Part shown: piece by piece, positions 42,013 to 53,604 of the stretch
Numbering within the stretch: the first letter of the stretch is position 1
Layout: the number at the start of each line of letters is the position of its first letter
Assembly (NCBI RefSeq): GCF_026967475.1
Contig: NZ_CP114058.1
Location: 4,030,001 to 4,094,000 of the forward strand
Direction: 5' to 3'
Length of the DNA: 64,000 nt
Source: Rouxiella chamberiensis
Lineage (GTDB): Bacteria > Pseudomonadota > Gammaproteobacteria > Enterobacterales > Enterobacteriaceae
Translations under genes and position numbers: made by a program
The notes under the pieces: generated by a model
Database searches by the model: none
Told to the model about the DNA's origin: nothing
The model's input: only the letters and a program-made list of their open reading frames with translations

Positions 42013-42160
42013 TTATCTCGCATATTTTTCTTGCAAAGTTGGGTTGAGCTGGCTAGATTAGCCAGCCAATCTTTTGTATGTAAGCTGCAACATTATTTGA
42101 GTATCCTGAAAACGGGCTTTTCAGAATGGTGTTGCCGTATATAAATAGTAGGAGTGCATA
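42013..42160 (+). promoter_or_regulatory. Alpha operon leader with S4 repressor target
   Basis: The 148 bases before rpsM contain CTGGCT-AGATT-AGCCAG (42050-42066) and the CTGAAAACGGGCTTTTCAG hairpin near 42107-42125, and match the E. coli alpha leader. In E. coli this holds the alpha promoter and the nested pseudoknot bound by S4 to repress rpsM, rpsK, rpsD and rplQ. Confidence 0.8.
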
Positions 42161-42517
42161 GTGGCCCGTATAGCAGGCATTAACATTCCTGATCAGAAAC
42201 ATACCGTGATCGCATTAACTTCGATCTACGGCATCGGTAAAACCCGCTCACAGGCTATCTGTGCTGCGTCTGGTATTGCTGAAAATGTTAAGATCAGAGA
42301 GCTGTCTGAAGAGCAAATCGAATTGCTGCGTGACGAAGTCGCCAAGTTCATTGTTGAAGGTGATCTGCGTCGTGAAGTCACCCTGAGCATCAAGCGTCTT
42401 ATGGACCTTGGAACTTATCGTGGTTTGCGTCATCGTCGTGGTCTTCCAGTACGCGGTCAGCGTACCAAGACTAACGCACGTACCCGTAAGGGTCCGCGCA
42501 AACCGATCAAGAAATAA
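42161..42517 (+). CDS. rpsM: 30S ribosomal protein S13
   Basis: A 118-residue head protein making inter-subunit bridges and P-site tRNA contact through its C-terminal tail ([11 protein letters not shown]). It starts with GTG after GGAG, as in E. coli. Confidence 0.98.
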   Translation: MARIAGINIPDQKHTVIALTSIYGIGKTRSQAICAASGIAENVKIRELSEEQIELLRDEVAKFIVEGDLRREVTLSIKRLMDLGTYRGLRHRRGLPVRGQRTKTNARTRKGPRKPIKK

Positions 42518-42534
42518 TCGGGGTGATAGAATAA

Positions 42535-42924
<390 letters not shown>

Positions 42925-42936
42925 CGCTGCTTTTAG

Positions 42937-43575
<639 letters not shown>

Positions 43576-43600
43576 AGCTTAGTACCAAAGAGAGGACACA

Positions 43601-44592
43601 ATGCAGGGTTTCTGTGACAGAGTTTCTAAAACCGCGCCTGGTAGATATCGAGCAAGTCAGTTCGACGCACGCCAAGGTGACCCTTGAGCCTTTAGAACGT
43701 GGCTTTGGCCATACTTTAGGCAACGCACTGCGCCGTATTCTGCTTTCATCCATGCCGGGTTGCGCGGTGACCGAGGTTGAGATTGATGGTGTACTGCATG
43801 AGTACAGCACCAAAGAAGGCGTACAGGAAGATATCCTGGAAATCCTGCTCAACCTGAAAGGGCTGGCGGTGAGAGTTCAAGGGAAAGATGAAGTTATTCT
43901 TACCCTGAATAAGTCTGGCATTGGCCCTGTGACTGCAGCCGACATTACCCATGATGGTGATGTCGAAATCGTCAAGCCGCAACACGTTATCTGCCACCTG
44001 ACCGATGAAAACGCTGCTATCAGCATGCGTATCAAAGTTCAGCGCGGTCGTGGTTATGTGCCGGCGTCTGCCCGAATTCATTCGGAAGAAGATGAGCGCC
44101 CAATTGGTCGTCTGTTAGTAGATGCATGCTACAGCCCTGTAGAGCGTATTGCCTACAATGTTGAAGCAGCGCGTGTAGAACCAGCGTACTGATTTGGACA
44201 AGCTGGTTATCGAAATGGAAACCAACGGTACGATCGATCCTGAAGAGGCGATCCGTCGTGCGGCAACCATTCTTGCTGAACAACTTGAAGCTTTTGTTGA
44301 TTTACGTGATGTACGTCAACCAGAAGTCAAAGAAGAGAAGCCGGAGTTCGATCCAATCCTGCTGCGCCCTGTTGACGATCTGGAATTGACTGTCCGCTCT
44401 GCTAACTGCCTCAAAGCAGAAGCAATCCACTACATCGGTGATCTGGTACAGCGTACCGAAGTTGAGCTTCTTAAGACGCCTAACTTAGGTAAAAAATCTC
44501 TTACCGAGATTAAAGACGTACTTGCTTCCCGTGGTTTGTCTCTGGGCATGCGCCTGGAAAACTGGCCACCTGCAAGTATTGCTGACGAGTAA
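43601..44592 (+). pseudogene. rpoA: RNA polymerase alpha subunit; frame broken twice, probably sequence errors
   Basis: The alpha subunit assembles RNA polymerase (N-terminal domain, about 1-235) and binds UP elements and activators such as CRP (C-terminal domain, about 249-329; [17 protein letters not shown]). The start ATGCAGGGT carries an extra T in TTT at 43609-43611, so the long frame appears to begin only at a GTG at 43614. A second extra base, in CC at 44181-44182, stops the first frame after EAARVEPAY and the other frame resumes [12 protein letters not shown]. Removing both gives exactly 329 residues. Both sites are GAAC/GTTC. Confidence 0.92.
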
Positions 44593-44608
44593 CCGGATCA
44601 CAGGTTAA

Positions 44609-45022
<414 letters not shown>

Positions 45023-45041
45023 TCTGTAGATGCATGAAAAG

Positions 45042-45067
45042 ACCGGGCATTTTTGCCCGGTTTTTTT
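45042..45067 (+). terminator. Alpha operon terminator
   Basis: ACCGGGCA and TGCCCGGT around a short T loop, followed by seven T. Confidence 0.92.
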
Positions 45068-45166
45068 ACGTCCAAATTTTGCTCCGCTGTTTTCCCCGCT
45101 GTACTACGTTTTTCTCCCCCGTCGCGTTATGCTGTTCATCTGTTCTGATACCTAAAGGAGACGATG

Positions 45167-45547
45167 ATGTTTCTCAGTGATGAATGGGCCGAAAGAAAAA
45201 TCCTCGAAGCACAGCGCAAAGGCGAATTCGATAACCTTCCCGGTGCGGGTTCCCCTCTCACCCTCGACGACGACAGCGGTGTGCCCAAAGAGCTTCGTGT
45301 GGCGTATCGCATTCTCAAAAATGCCGGTTACGTGCCTGCCGAGCTACAGGACAGAAAAGAAGCGCTCGATCTTCAGCTGCTCCTCAAGCAGGTCCACCAG
45401 GATTCACCGGATTATGCGAGAGTCGAAAAACGTCTGAAGATTCTTCGGCTAAGACTCCAGCAAGCCGGGATGAGCACAGACTTTCTGGATGAAGCGGCGT
45501 ACGCGGGTAAACTTCAGGAGAAATTGGACAGAGATGAAAATGTATAA
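45167..45547 (+). CDS. yhdN: YhdN, DUF1992 protein
   Basis: A 126-residue DnaJ-homologue-N-type (DUF1992) protein. The motif WAERKILEAQRKGEFDNLPG near the N-terminus is diagnostic. Its function is unknown. Of two adjacent ATG codons, the second (45167) is better spaced from AAGGAG. It overlaps zntR by 8 bases, unlike a simple head-to-tail gap, so the two are coupled. Confidence 0.9.
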   Translation: MFLSDEWAERKILEAQRKGEFDNLPGAGSPLTLDDDSGVPKELRVAYRILKNAGYVPAELQDRKEALDLQLLLKQVHQDSPDYARVEKRLKILRLRLQQAGMSTDFLDEAAYAGKLQEKLDRDENV

Positions 45548-45980
45548 GATTGGAGAGCTGGCCAAATTGGCCGATGTTATTCCCGACACCATTCGTTACT
45601 ACGAAAAACAGGGCATGATGTCATTGGGCGAACGCAGTGAAGCGGGTTATCGGCTCTACACCGATAACGATCTTCAGCGCCTGCGATTTATCCGCTATGC
45701 CAAAACCATCGGCTTTACCCTGGAAACCATCAGCGAACTGCTGTCGATCCGGATCGATCCCGCGCAGCATACCTGTCAGGAATCGAAATCGATCGTCGAC
45801 AGTCGATTGGCCGAAGTCGAACATAAACTGGGCGAGCTGGTTCGAATGCGCGATTCGCTTCAACGCCTAAGCGCGGCCTGCTGCGGAGGTGAACATTCGA
45901 GTCGAAGCTGTTCCATTCTTGAAGCACTGGAGAATGGTGCCAGCGGTGAGCCTGTATTTTCACGCGATATTGCAAATTAA
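45540..45980 (+). CDS. zntR: ZntR, zinc-responsive MerR-family regulator
   Basis: A 146-residue activator of zinc export (zntA in E. coli). The N-terminal MerR helix-turn-helix (YKIGELAKLADVIPDTIRYYE) leads to a coiled coil and the zinc-sensing loop; sensing cysteines are in HTCQESK and ACCGGEHSSRSCS. The start at 45540 aligns with E. coli; an ATG 6 bases upstream is possible. The target zntA is not in this window. Confidence 0.93.
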   Translation: MYKIGELAKLADVIPDTIRYYEKQGMMSLGERSEAGYRLYTDNDLQRLRFIRYAKTIGFTLETISELLSIRIDPAQHTCQESKSIVDSRLAEVEHKLGELVRMRDSLQRLSAACCGGEHSSRSCSILEALENGASGEPVFSRDIAN

Positions 45981-46043
45981 GTAAAAAGGTCTACATTTAT
46001 CTCGCAGCGCAAGAGGCTGCCCATCAACCATCAAGAGGTTCAC

Positions 46044-46225
46044 ATGAGTCAGTATCAACACAAGAAAGGGGTCATTCAGGACAATGCCCTTCAGGCTTTG
46101 CTCCACGATCCGCTGTTCCGCCAGCGTGTAGAAAAAATCTTAAAGGCAAAGGCAGCTACAGCCGTAAAGCGAAAAAAGGCAAAGGAGCAGGTTGGGAGGG
46201 CAGTGTTAACGGTTTTGCCGCCTAA
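46044..46225 (+). pseudogene. arfA: ArfA, alternative ribosome-rescue factor; frame shifted by one missing A, probably a sequence error
   Basis: ArfA rescues ribosomes stalled on non-stop mRNA by recruiting RF2, as a backup for tmRNA. The frame is normal through [15 protein letters not shown]; the A run at 46132-46137 has six A where seven are needed. Restoring it gives [17 protein letters not shown] and ends SVNGFAA with a stop at 46223-46225, 60 residues. As written, the frame would run on wrongly to 46526 through the terminator and into the antisense of mscL. Its 3' end contains the regulatory hairpin listed next. Confidence 0.88.
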
Positions 46226-46247
46226 AATCGTTAACACTGCCCTTTTT
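46198..46247 (+). terminator. arfA 3' hairpin enclosing the stop codon
   Basis: GGGCAGTGTTAACG and CGTTAACACTGCCC form a perfect 14-bp stem, followed by five T. The 17-base loop contains the arfA stop codon. In E. coli a hairpin in the arfA coding region is cut by RNase III or acts as a terminator, giving a non-stop message that tmRNA tags, so ArfA accumulates only when tmRNA fails. Confidence 0.88.
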
Positions 46248-46274
46248 ACTCCAGTTCCCCCTGAACTGCGCCCA

Positions 46275-46304
46275 CAAAAAAGCCATCACGAAGATGGCTT
46301 TTTT
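46275..46304. terminator. Bidirectional terminator between arfA and mscL
   Basis: AAAAAAGCCATC and GATGGCTTTTTT form a stem with A and T tracts on both sides, between the convergent genes. Confidence 0.88.
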
Positions 46305-46318
46305 AATGACAGGTTCTT

Positions 46319-46762
46319 TTACAGCCTGGTCGTTGGCTGCTCTTTAATCAGAGTCGGTGACTGCTGTTCTTTCAGCAAATCACGGATTTCAGCCAACAGC
46401 TTTTCTTCGGCTGTGATTTTTGGCGGAGCTGCAGGTTTTTCTTCCTGTTTTCTACGCAGTTTGTTCATCAGAGTAATGGCACTGAAGATGGCCAGAGCCA
46501 CGATGATGAAGTCGAAAATGTTTTGAATGAATACGCCGTAATGCATGACTACGGCCGGAGCCGTTGCGGTTGCCTCGCGCAAGACCCATTGGAAGGCCTT
46601 GAAGTCGACGCCGCCGATAAGCAGTCCGAGAGGAGGCATAATGATGTCGGCAACCAAAGATGAAACGATCTTGCCAAATGCCGCACCGATGATGACACCC
46701 ACTGCCAAATCAACCACGTTGCCGCGCATGGCAAATTCACGAAACTCTTTCATAAAACTCAT
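46319..46762 (-). CDS. mscL: MscL, large-conductance mechanosensitive channel
   Basis: A 147-residue inner-membrane channel opened by membrane tension to release solutes on osmotic downshock. The N-terminal helix [14 protein letters not shown]1 ([17 protein letters not shown]) and TM2 ([16 protein letters not shown]) are followed by the C-terminal helix EIRDLLKEQ. The tail is about ten residues longer than in E. coli. Confidence 0.96.
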   Translation of the reverse strand: MSFMKEFREFAMRGNVVDLAVGVIIGAAFGKIVSSLVADIIMPPLGLLIGGVDFKAFQWVLREATATAPAVVMHYGVFIQNIFDFIIVALAIFSAITLMNKLRRKQEEKPAAPPKITAEEKLLAEIRDLLKEQQSPTLIKEQPTTRL

Positions 46763-46886
46763 AAAGTCACTCCTTGGTGTTTCTTCAAATTATGTCATTA
46801 AAAGTAAAGACCATTTTAGGCGATAACGCTACCGTAGCGGACATAATTTGCATTTTATGGTTACTAATTGCGCGTATTTCTCTCTT

Positions 46887-48263
46887 TTATAAGAAGAATG
46901 GGCTGGGTTGGAACAGCCTTTCTACGTCGCGAACAAATTTTTTGTCTGTGATGAACATCACAACGTGGTCACCCTGCTGAATACGCGTTGTGCCGTTGGC
47001 GATAATCACTTCATTGCCTCGTACCACCGCGCCAATTGTCGTACCCGGCGGAAGTTTTATCTGCTCGACGGTGCGTCCGACAACTTTCGAGGTGCTTTCA
47101 TCCCCGTGTGCAATAGCTTCAATGGCTTCGGCAACGCCGCGACGTAATGAAGAGACGCTGACGATATCAGCTTTGCGTACATGCCCGAGCAAGGCGGAGA
47201 TGGTCGCCTGCTGCGGAGAGATGGCAATATCAATAACACTGCCCTGAACGAGATCTACATAGGCGCGGCGCTGGATCAACACCATCGCTTTTTTGGCACC
47301 CATGCGTTTTGCCAGCATTGCCGACATGATGTTGGCTTCATCGTCATTGGTAATGGCGATGAACACATCGACCTGGTCCACATGCTCTTCGGCCAGTAAC
47401 TCCTGGTCGGAAGCATCGCCATAAAACACGATGGTATCTTGCAGCATTTCGGCAAGTTCGGCTGCCCGCTGCTGGTTACGCTCGATGAGCTTGACGCTGT
47501 AATTTTTCTCGAGTTTCAGGGCAAGACCCGCGCCCACATTACCCCCGCCCACTATCATGATCCGTTTGTACGGTTTTTCAAGGCGCTGCAACTCGCTCAT
47601 CACGGCGCGAATATGCTGGGAAGCGGCGACAAAGAAGACCTCGTCACCGGCTTCGATAATGGTCGAACCTTGAGGGCGAATAGGGCGATCCTGACGAAAT
47701 ATCGCGGCGACGCGGGTATCGATGTGCGGCATGTGTTCGCGTATGGCAGAGAGCGCACTGCCGACCAGCGGACCCCCGTAATAGGCTTTTACGGCCGCAA
47801 TGCTGACTTTGCCTTCCGCGAAGTTCACAACCTGCAAGGCACCGGGATATTCAATCAGCTTGTAAATGTGATTGATGACCAGCTGTTCGGGCGAAATCAG
47901 GTGATCGATAGGCACGGCTTCGGGCTGGAACAGCTTCTCCGACTCGCGGATATATTCAGGAGAACGGATACGGGCAATACGGTTTGGCGTGTTAAACAGG
48001 GAATAGGCAATCTGACAGGCCACCATGTTGGTTTCATCGGAATTGGTGACCGCTACCAGCATATCAGCGTCTTCTGCCCCTGCTTCACGAAGAATGCGCG
48101 GATGCGAGGCGTGACCGTGCACCACTCGCAGGTCGAACTTGTCCTGCAACTGGCGCAAACGGGACGTGTTGGTATCAACGATAGTGATATCGTTGTTCTC
48201 ACCCACCAGATTTTCTGCCAGCGTACCGCCAACCTGACCCGCACCGAGAATGATTATTTTCAT
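46887..48263 (-). CDS. trkA: TrkA, potassium uptake regulatory subunit
   Basis: A 458-residue peripheral membrane protein that gates TrkG/TrkH K+ uptake through nucleotide binding. It consists of two tandem RCK halves, each with a Rossmann NAD(H)/ATP site: [15 protein letters not shown] at residue 4 and [16 protein letters not shown] near 236, each followed by a TrkA-C domain. Downstream of rsmB on the same strand, as in E. coli. Confidence 0.97.
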   Translation of the reverse strand: MKIIILGAGQVGGTLAENLVGENNDITIVDTNTSRLRQLQDKFDLRVVHGHASHPRILREAGAEDADMLVAVTNSDETNMVACQIAYSLFNTPNRIARIRSPEYIRESEKLFQPEAVPIDHLISPEQLVINHIYKLIEYPGALQVVNFAEGKVSIAAVKAYYGGPLVGSALSAIREHMPHIDTRVAAIFRQDRPIRPQGSTIIEAGDEVFFVAASQHIRAVMSELQRLEKPYKRIMIVGGGNVGAGLALKLEKNYSVKLIERNQQRAAELAEMLQDTIVFYGDASDQELLAEEHVDQVDVFIAITNDDEANIMSAMLAKRMGAKKAMVLIQRRAYVDLVQGSVIDIAISPQQATISALLGHVRKADIVSVSSLRRGVAEAIEAIAHGDESTSKVVGRTVEQIKLPPGTTIGAVVRGNEVIIANGTTRIQQGDHVVMFITDKKFVRDVERLFQPSPFFL

Positions 48264-48317
48264 AGCGCTCTCTGTATTGCCTTAAATGTCGTCGGAAGAC
48301 GTCTCCGTGAAGAGACG

Positions 48318-49607
48318 TTAACGCTTAATCAGCTTAGCGTAATAGAAGCCGTCGCCGCTCTGTGCATCTGGAAGATTCTGTCTTCCGGGCTGATTGAGAC
48401 TGCCGGTTTCGACCAGCGTCGCTTCAGGATGCCTTTGCAGGAAAGCCGCAATCTGCTGGCTGTTCTCTTCCGGCAGAATGGAGCAGGTGGCATACACCAG
48501 CACGCCCTGCGGTTTGAGAATAGGCCAGATGGCTTCGAGGATCTCGCCTTGCAAGCGCGCCAACTCGTCAATATCGCTGTCGCGGCGCAGCCATTTAATA
48601 TCGGGATGACGACGAATAACGCCCGTTGCAGAGCAGGGAGCATCGAGCAAAATCTTGTCGAACACTCTGTCGGTCGCCCAGACCTGAGGCTCGCGACCGT
48701 CGCCCTGTTTTACTTCGGCGTGCAGACCCAGGCGTTCAAGGTTCTCGTGAACCCGCTTCAGACGCTGCTCGTCGATATCCACCGCCAAAACCTGTGACTT
48801 GGGTGCAGCTTCAAGAATATGCGTGGTTTTCCCGCCCGGTGCGCAGCATAGATCCAGAATGGTTTCGCCGTCTTGAGGATCCAGTAAAGAGACACTGCCC
48901 TGCGCCGAGGCGTCCTGTACCGTTACCCAACCCTTATCAAAACCGGGTAGAGCCGTGACGCCGCATGGCGTTTCGAGACGCAAGGCATCGGTGTACTCGG
49001 CGTGCGGATGGGCTTCGATGCCGGCTTCTTCAAGCAGGGCCAGATACGCATCGCGAGTGTGATGCCGACGATTGACGCGCAGCCACATGGGCGGACGCTG
49101 ATTATTGGCATCGACGATTTGCTGCCACTGCTCGGGATAGGCATTTTTAATGCGCTTCAACAGCCAGCTTGGATGAAGATAGCGACTGTCGTTATTCTGC
49201 ATACGCTGCAGTAAATCGACCTGCTGACGCTGGAACTGGCGCAGTACTCCGTTTATCAGACCTTTAAGCTGAGGGCGTTTCAGCGCCACGGCGCCTTCGA
49301 CAGTCTCGGCCAGAATCGCGTGCGCAGGAATACGGGTGTGCAGCATCTGATAGAGGCCGACCATCAAGAGGTAATGCAGCGTGCGCTGTTTGCCGGTCAA
49401 CGGTTTTTCCATCAGCTGTTGCAGACACCATTCCAGCTGGGGTAACACGCGCATCGTGCCAAAGCACAGCTCCTGCAGCAGTGCGCGGTCTTTGTCGGCA
49501 ATACTTTTCTGCAAACCCGGTAAGACGGTCGACAGCGACTGGCCCTGATCCAGAACCTGTCCGATGGCTTTTGCAGCAATGCTGCGAAGATTATAGGTAT
49601 TTTTCAT
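48318..49607 (-). CDS. rsmB: RsmB, 16S rRNA m5C967 methyltransferase
   Basis: A 429-residue SAM-dependent enzyme (Sun/Fmu). It has an N-terminal NusB-like domain (about 1-140), SAM motif [14 protein letters not shown] and two catalytic cysteines in DAPCSATGV and [11 protein letters not shown]. Intact. It lies between fmt and trkA, as in E. coli. Confidence 0.96.
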   Translation of the reverse strand: MKNTYNLRSIAAKAIGQVLDQGQSLSTVLPGLQKSIADKDRALLQELCFGTMRVLPQLEWCLQQLMEKPLTGKQRTLHYLLMVGLYQMLHTRIPAHAILAETVEGAVALKRPQLKGLINGVLRQFQRQQVDLLQRMQNNDSRYLHPSWLLKRIKNAYPEQWQQIVDANNQRPPMWLRVNRRHHTRDAYLALLEEAGIEAHPHAEYTDALRLETPCGVTALPGFDKGWVTVQDASAQGSVSLLDPQDGETILDLCCAPGGKTTHILEAAPKSQVLAVDIDEQRLKRVHENLERLGLHAEVKQGDGREPQVWATDRVFDKILLDAPCSATGVIRRHPDIKWLRRDSDIDELARLQGEILEAIWPILKPQGVLVYATCSILPEENSQQIAAFLQRHPEATLVETGSLNQPGRQNLPDAQSGDGFYYAKLIKR

Positions 49608-49673
49608 ATTTATAAGAGCCGACCTCAGTCAGCATGCCCACCGGAGCAGGCATCAATAAAGGAGAGTGCAGGA

Positions 49674-49707
49674 CTCGGCATCAGGCTGGCAATGCGTTGA
49701 TGCCGAG
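49674..49707 (-). other. fmt-rsmB intercistronic hairpin
   Basis: CTCGGCATCA and TGATGCCGAG form a perfect 10-bp stem around a 14-base loop just after the fmt stop. There is no T-tract on the minus strand, so it may slow, process or stabilise the fmt-rsmB message rather than end it. Confidence 0.5.
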
Positions 49708-49715
49708 TGGCAGTG

Positions 49716-50654
49716 TTAGCCTAAAACGGTGCCAGGCGTGAACCATTCACTGCGTGAATTCAGCAGGTCCTGGGCAGACATCGGTTTTTTACCCGCAGGC
49801 TGGAGCTGGGTGATGTTAAGCACGCCCCGCGCCGTGGCAATCTGAATGCCTTTTTTGTCTGCGGCAATAATCTTGCCTGTCTGCAAGCCGGTCTTCTCGC
49901 TGTCGACAACGTTGGCCTGCCAGACTTTCACCGGTTGGTCGTCAATAACGAAATAGCTGACCGGCCACGGATTAAAGGCGCGAATGCAGCGTTCAAGCTG
50001 TTCGGCATCCAGAGTCCAGTCCAGACGGGCTTCTTCCTTGCCAAGCTTTTCAGCATAGGTCACCAGGGCTTCGTCCTGAACTTCAGGTCTGGCTGTGCCT
50101 TGCTCAAGTTGCTGCAAAGTGTGCAGCATGCCTTCGGGTCCGAGGTCTGCCAGTTTGGCATACAGCGTTGCACTGGTGTCTGTTGCTTCAATGGGACAGG
50201 CAATTTTATGCAGCATGTCGCCGGTATCCAGACCTACATCCATTTGCATGATGGTCACACCGGTTTCGGCATCGCCTGCCCAGACTGAGCGCTGGATAGG
50301 GGCCGCGCCGCGCCAGCGGGGCAACAGTGAACCATGCACATTTATGCAGCCGAGTCTTGGCATCGCCAAGACCGCTTTTGGCAGAATAAGCCCGTAGGCG
50401 ACCACCACCATGATGTCGGCCTGAAGATCGGCAACCAGATGCTGGTTCTCTTCGGGGCGCAAGGATTTTGGCTGAAAGACCGGGATATCATGCTGCAAAG
50501 CCAGCACTTTCACCGGGCTTGGCGTCAGCTTGTTTCCGCGGCCGGCCGGGCGGTCGGGTTGAGTGAAAACGCCCACAATCTGATGTTCAGACGTTAAAAG
50601 CGCGTCGAGATGACGCGCTGCAAAATCAGGTGTACCGGCAAAAATAATCCGCAA
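49716..50654 (-). CDS. fmt: Methionyl-tRNA formyltransferase
   Basis: Formylates initiator Met-tRNA using 10-formyl-tetrahydrofolate. The 312-residue protein has catalytic Asn and His in [16 protein letters not shown] (about residue 106) and Asp in [11 protein letters not shown]. Reading begins [15 protein letters not shown] with a TTG codon; E. coli has four extra residues and ATG. No upstream ATG is in frame, so TTG is either the true start or a start lost by an error. Downstream of def. Confidence 0.92.
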   Translation of the reverse strand: MRIIFAGTPDFAARHLDALLTSEHQIVGVFTQPDRPAGRGNKLTPSPVKVLALQHDIPVFQPKSLRPEENQHLVADLQADIMVVVAYGLILPKAVLAMPRLGCINVHGSLLPRWRGAAPIQRSVWAGDAETGVTIMQMDVGLDTGDMLHKIACPIEATDTSATLYAKLADLGPEGMLHTLQQLEQGTARPEVQDEALVTYAEKLGKEEARLDWTLDAEQLERCIRAFNPWPVSYFVIDDQPVKVWQANVVDSEKTGLQTGKIIAADKKGIQIATARGVLNITQLQPAGKKPMSAQDLLNSRSEWFTPGTVLG

Positions 50655-50731
50655 AGCCCGTGTCCTGTATCTCTATGGCCCAAAAAAGGCTGAAAAAAAT
50701 AGTCTGCAAAGATAAACGTAACGCGAGGGTA

Positions 50732-51241
50732 TTAGCCTCGGGCGTTAAGTTTGGCCAGTTTTTCCATCTTCTGACGGATACGCTGACGTTTCAATGGCGA
50801 CAGGTAATCGACAAACAGTTTGCCGACCAGGTGGTCCATTTCGTGCTGGATACAGATAGCCAGCAGTTCGTCGGCTTCAAGCTCGAAGCTCTTGCCGTTG
50901 CGATCGAGTGCGCGGATCTTCACGTTGGCCGCGCGCGGCACCAGACCACGTTGATCAGGAATAGACAGGCAGCCTTCTTCGATACCCGTTTCACCGCTTT
51001 GCTCCAGCAGCTCGGGGTTAATCAGCACCAGTTGCTGACTTTTGTCATCGGTGACATCGATAACAATAATGCGCTGGTGGATGTTGACCTGTGTTGCGGC
51101 AAGCCCGATACCTTCTTCGGCATACATGGTTTCGAACATATCATCCACGATTTGCTGAATATCGGCGTTAACTTCTTTGACTGGTTTTGCAACAATGCGA
51201 AGCCTGTCGTCTGGGAAATGCAATATTTGTAATACGGACAT
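50732..51241 (-). CDS. def: Peptide deformylase
   Basis: A 169-residue metalloenzyme removing the N-formyl group from nascent proteins. The three motifs GIGLAATQ (residues 44-51), EGCLSIP (about 89) and QHEMDHLVG (about 132) carry the metal ligands Cys, His, His and the catalytic Glu. First gene of the def-fmt-rsmB-trkA set; divergent from dprA. Confidence 0.97.
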   Translation of the reverse strand: MSVLQILHFPDDRLRIVAKPVKEVNADIQQIVDDMFETMYAEEGIGLAATQVNIHQRIIVIDVTDDKSQQLVLINPELLEQSGETGIEEGCLSIPDQRGLVPRAANVKIRALDRNGKSFELEADELLAICIQHEMDHLVGKLFVDYLSPLKRQRIRQKMEKLAKLNARG

Positions 51242-51372
51242 AAATCTCTGGATCTTTATCTAAAGGATTGACGAAATATAATCTCTATTCTAGACATTTC
51301 CGGCCCTGATTGACAGCATCGTCTATCAATTGAGCGCGGCGCCCATACGGCGTTTAAACAGGGATAACGACC

Positions 51373-52541
51373 ATGACGCGACAGGAAGTGTGGCTCAGGT
51401 TATCGGAAGTCAAAGGGATTGGTGTGGCGCGATTATGCCGGTTGGCGGAATGCCTGGCAGAGTGCGATGCTGTCGGGCCCAACGCGCTGCGCGCGCTCGG
51501 ACTCACCGAAAGCCAGGTCAGCGCCTATTTTCATCCCCGCGCCGTGAATATCGCCGCGTCACTGTGCTGGGCGGAGCAGGAAGGGCAGGCTCTTGTTCCA
51601 CTCGACCACCCCGACTATCCGCCATTGCTGAAACAGATAGCCTCGCCGCCGCGCCTGCTCTATGTGCAAGGGCCATGCGCATTACTGAATTCACCGCAGA
51701 TAGCCCTGGTGGGCAGCCGGGACTGTAGCCGTTACGGCGAACACTGGGCGCAGTACTTTGCCGCAGGGCTGGTTAAGAGCGGATTCACCATTACCAGCGG
51801 GCTCGCGCTGGGTATCGACGGCGTCTGTCATCGCTCTACGCTGGAAGCCGGCGGGAAAACCATTGCGGTACTGGGTAGCGGACAACAAAGCATTCATCCT
51901 CGCGCCCATGTTTCGCTGGCATCGCGCATTGTCGAACAGGGCGGCGTGGTCGTCTCCGAATTTGCACTGGATATGCCCCCTTGCCGCATCATTTTCCGCG
52001 TAGAAATCGCATCATCAGTGGCTTGAGTGTCGGCGTGCTGATTGTCGAGGCTTCGCTGCGCAGCGGTTCCCTGATTACCGCCCGCTGCGCGCTGGAGCAG
52101 GGGCGTGAGGTTTTCGCCTTACCCGGATCGGTCCACAATCCCAATAGCGAAGGCGCACACTGGCTTATCAAGCAGGGCGCGTATCTAGTTACCGATCCCA
52201 TGGATATCGCGGAGCATATTGGCAGTGGCCTGAACTGGCTTTCGGCCGAGAACCCGTTGCTGCTACCCGATTTTGGCTCGCGGCACGAAAAAACGGCGGC
52301 AGAAGTGAATATTTGTGCGCAAGACACCGAACTTGAATTGCCATTTGTCGATGTGTTGGCTAACGTAGAATATGAGGTGACACCTGTTGACGTCGTCGCC
52401 GAACGTGCCGGCCAACCTGTGCCAGCAGTAGCAGGAAAACTGCTCGAGCTGGAGTTAGCAGGATGGATCGCAGCTGTACCCGGCGGCTATGTCCGAATTA
52501 GGAGGGCAGGCCATGTTCGACGTACTAATGTACTTGTTTGA
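51373..52541 (+). pseudogene. dprA: DprA/Smf, DNA-processing protein; frame broken by one missing base, probably a sequence error
   Basis: DprA loads RecA on incoming single-stranded DNA during transformation and recombination. The Rossmann fold (VGSRDCSRYGEHWAQ; TSGLALGIDGVCH; VLGSGQQSIHPR) is normal through ALDMPP; a base is missing in or next to the C run at 51976-51980, and the second frame resumes LPHHFPRRNRIISGLSVG and runs to HVRRTNVLV. The repaired product has 389 residues with a C-terminal winged-helix DML1-like domain. It overlaps smg by 29 bases. Confidence 0.88.
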
Positions 52542-52986
52542 AACTTACATTCACAACGAAGCGGAGATGAGTGTCGATCAGGACAGTTTAACGGCCGATT
52601 TAACCGAAGCTGGATTTCATCGTACCGATATCCACAACGCATTAAACTGGCTCGAAAAACTGGCCGATCTGCAGGAGGGCGGCACACCATCCTATCTTCT
52701 GGATGCCGATCCTTTTGCTCTGAGGGTTTATACCGACGAAGAAACAGGTCGATTAGACGTCAGCTGCCGAGGATTCCTGCTATTCCTTGAACAGATAAAA
52801 GTATTGAATGTCGATACCCGTGAAATGGTTATCGATCGTGTAATGGCTCTGGATACCGATGAGTTCGATCTCGAAGATCTCAAGTGGGTCGTACTGATGG
52901 TTCTTTTCAATATTCCAGGATATGAAAGTGCTTATCAGCAAATGGAAGAGCTGTTATTTGATGTTAATGAAGGTTATCTGCATTGA
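52513..52986 (+). CDS. smg: Smg family protein (DUF494)
   Basis: A 157-residue protein ([19 protein letters not shown]), the same length as E. coli Smg. Its function is unknown; the gene regularly follows dprA. The ATG at 52513 is inside the dprA end and is favoured over a start 24 bases upstream by homology and GGAGGGC. Confidence 0.92.
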   Translation: MFDVLMYLFETYIHNEAEMSVDQDSLTADLTEAGFHRTDIHNALNWLEKLADLQEGGTPSYLLDADPFALRVYTDEETGRLDVSCRGFLLFLEQIKVLNVDTREMVIDRVMALDTDEFDLEDLKWVVLMVLFNIPGYESAYQQMEELLFDVNEGYLH

Positions 52987-53052
52987 TGCTTGTGCAATGC
53001 CGCTGCTTAGGCAGCGATTGCATGGCGACAGATAACAGGTAAATCACAGAGT

Positions 53053-53598
53053 ATGACTAAAGCAACGCTTTTTGCCGGGAAGCAAAATGAAATCTGTCCG
53101 GAATGTGGGGCCGATCTGGTGATCCGCAGTGGTCGCCACGGCCCTTTTCTCGGCTGTTCCAGCTATCCTGAATGCCAGTACATCCGCCCGTTGAAAGCCC
53201 AGGCTGATGGCCACATCGTCAAAGTGCTCGACGGACAGCACTGTCCGAAATGCCAGTCAACGCTGGTTTTGCGTCAGGGACGTTTCGGCATGTTTATTGG
53301 CTGCTCGGATTATCCGGCATGCGATCACACGGAAGTCATCGATAAACCCGAAGAAACAACATTGTCGTGCCCGCAGTGCGGTCAGGGCCATTTAGTGCAG
53401 AGAAAATCGCGATTCGGCAAGGCGTTTCATGCCTGTTCCCGCTATCCCGATTGCCAGTTTGCCATCAACAACAAGCCGGTGGCCGGCACGTGCGAGCACT
53501 GTCAGTATCCATTACTCATGGAAAAGAAAACGGCACAGGGAATCAAACTCTTTTGTGCCAGTAAGTTATGCGGTAAAGCCGTAGCAAAAGCAGATTAA
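53053..53598 (+). CDS. yrdD: YrdD, topoisomerase-type zinc-finger protein
   Basis: A 181-residue protein built of topoisomerase I C-terminal zinc fingers: ICPECGADLVIRSGRHG, HCPKCQSTLVLRQGRFG and SCPQCGQGHLVQRKSRFG, each closed by a later Cys pair, plus a fourth Cys cluster (TCEHCQYP). It has no topoisomerase catalytic domain. It is assumed to bind nucleic acid; its role is unknown. Confidence 0.93.
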   Translation: MTKATLFAGKQNEICPECGADLVIRSGRHGPFLGCSSYPECQYIRPLKAQADGHIVKVLDGQHCPKCQSTLVLRQGRFGMFIGCSDYPACDHTEVIDKPEETTLSCPQCGQGHLVQRKSRFGKAFHACSRYPDCQFAINNKPVAGTCEHCQYPLLMEKKTAQGIKLFCASKLCGKAVAKAD

Positions 53599-53604
53599 AA
53601 CGTG

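Noticed and set aside
43614..44592. A naturally split RNA polymerase alpha subunit
   Set aside because: Both breaks are single-base insertions at GAAC/GTTC, and their removal restores the exact family length and the conserved start, so error is much more likely.
46044..46526. A 160-residue protein from the arfA start through the terminator
   Set aside because: Only the first 30 residues are ArfA-like; the rest is frame-shifted and reads into the antisense of mscL. A missing A at 46132-46137 explains it.
47439..48797. A 452-codon open frame on + opposite trkA and rsmB
   Set aside because: It is antisense to two intact conserved genes; its composition (rich in His, Arg, Gln) is that of a shadow frame, and it has no ribosome site or recognisable domain.
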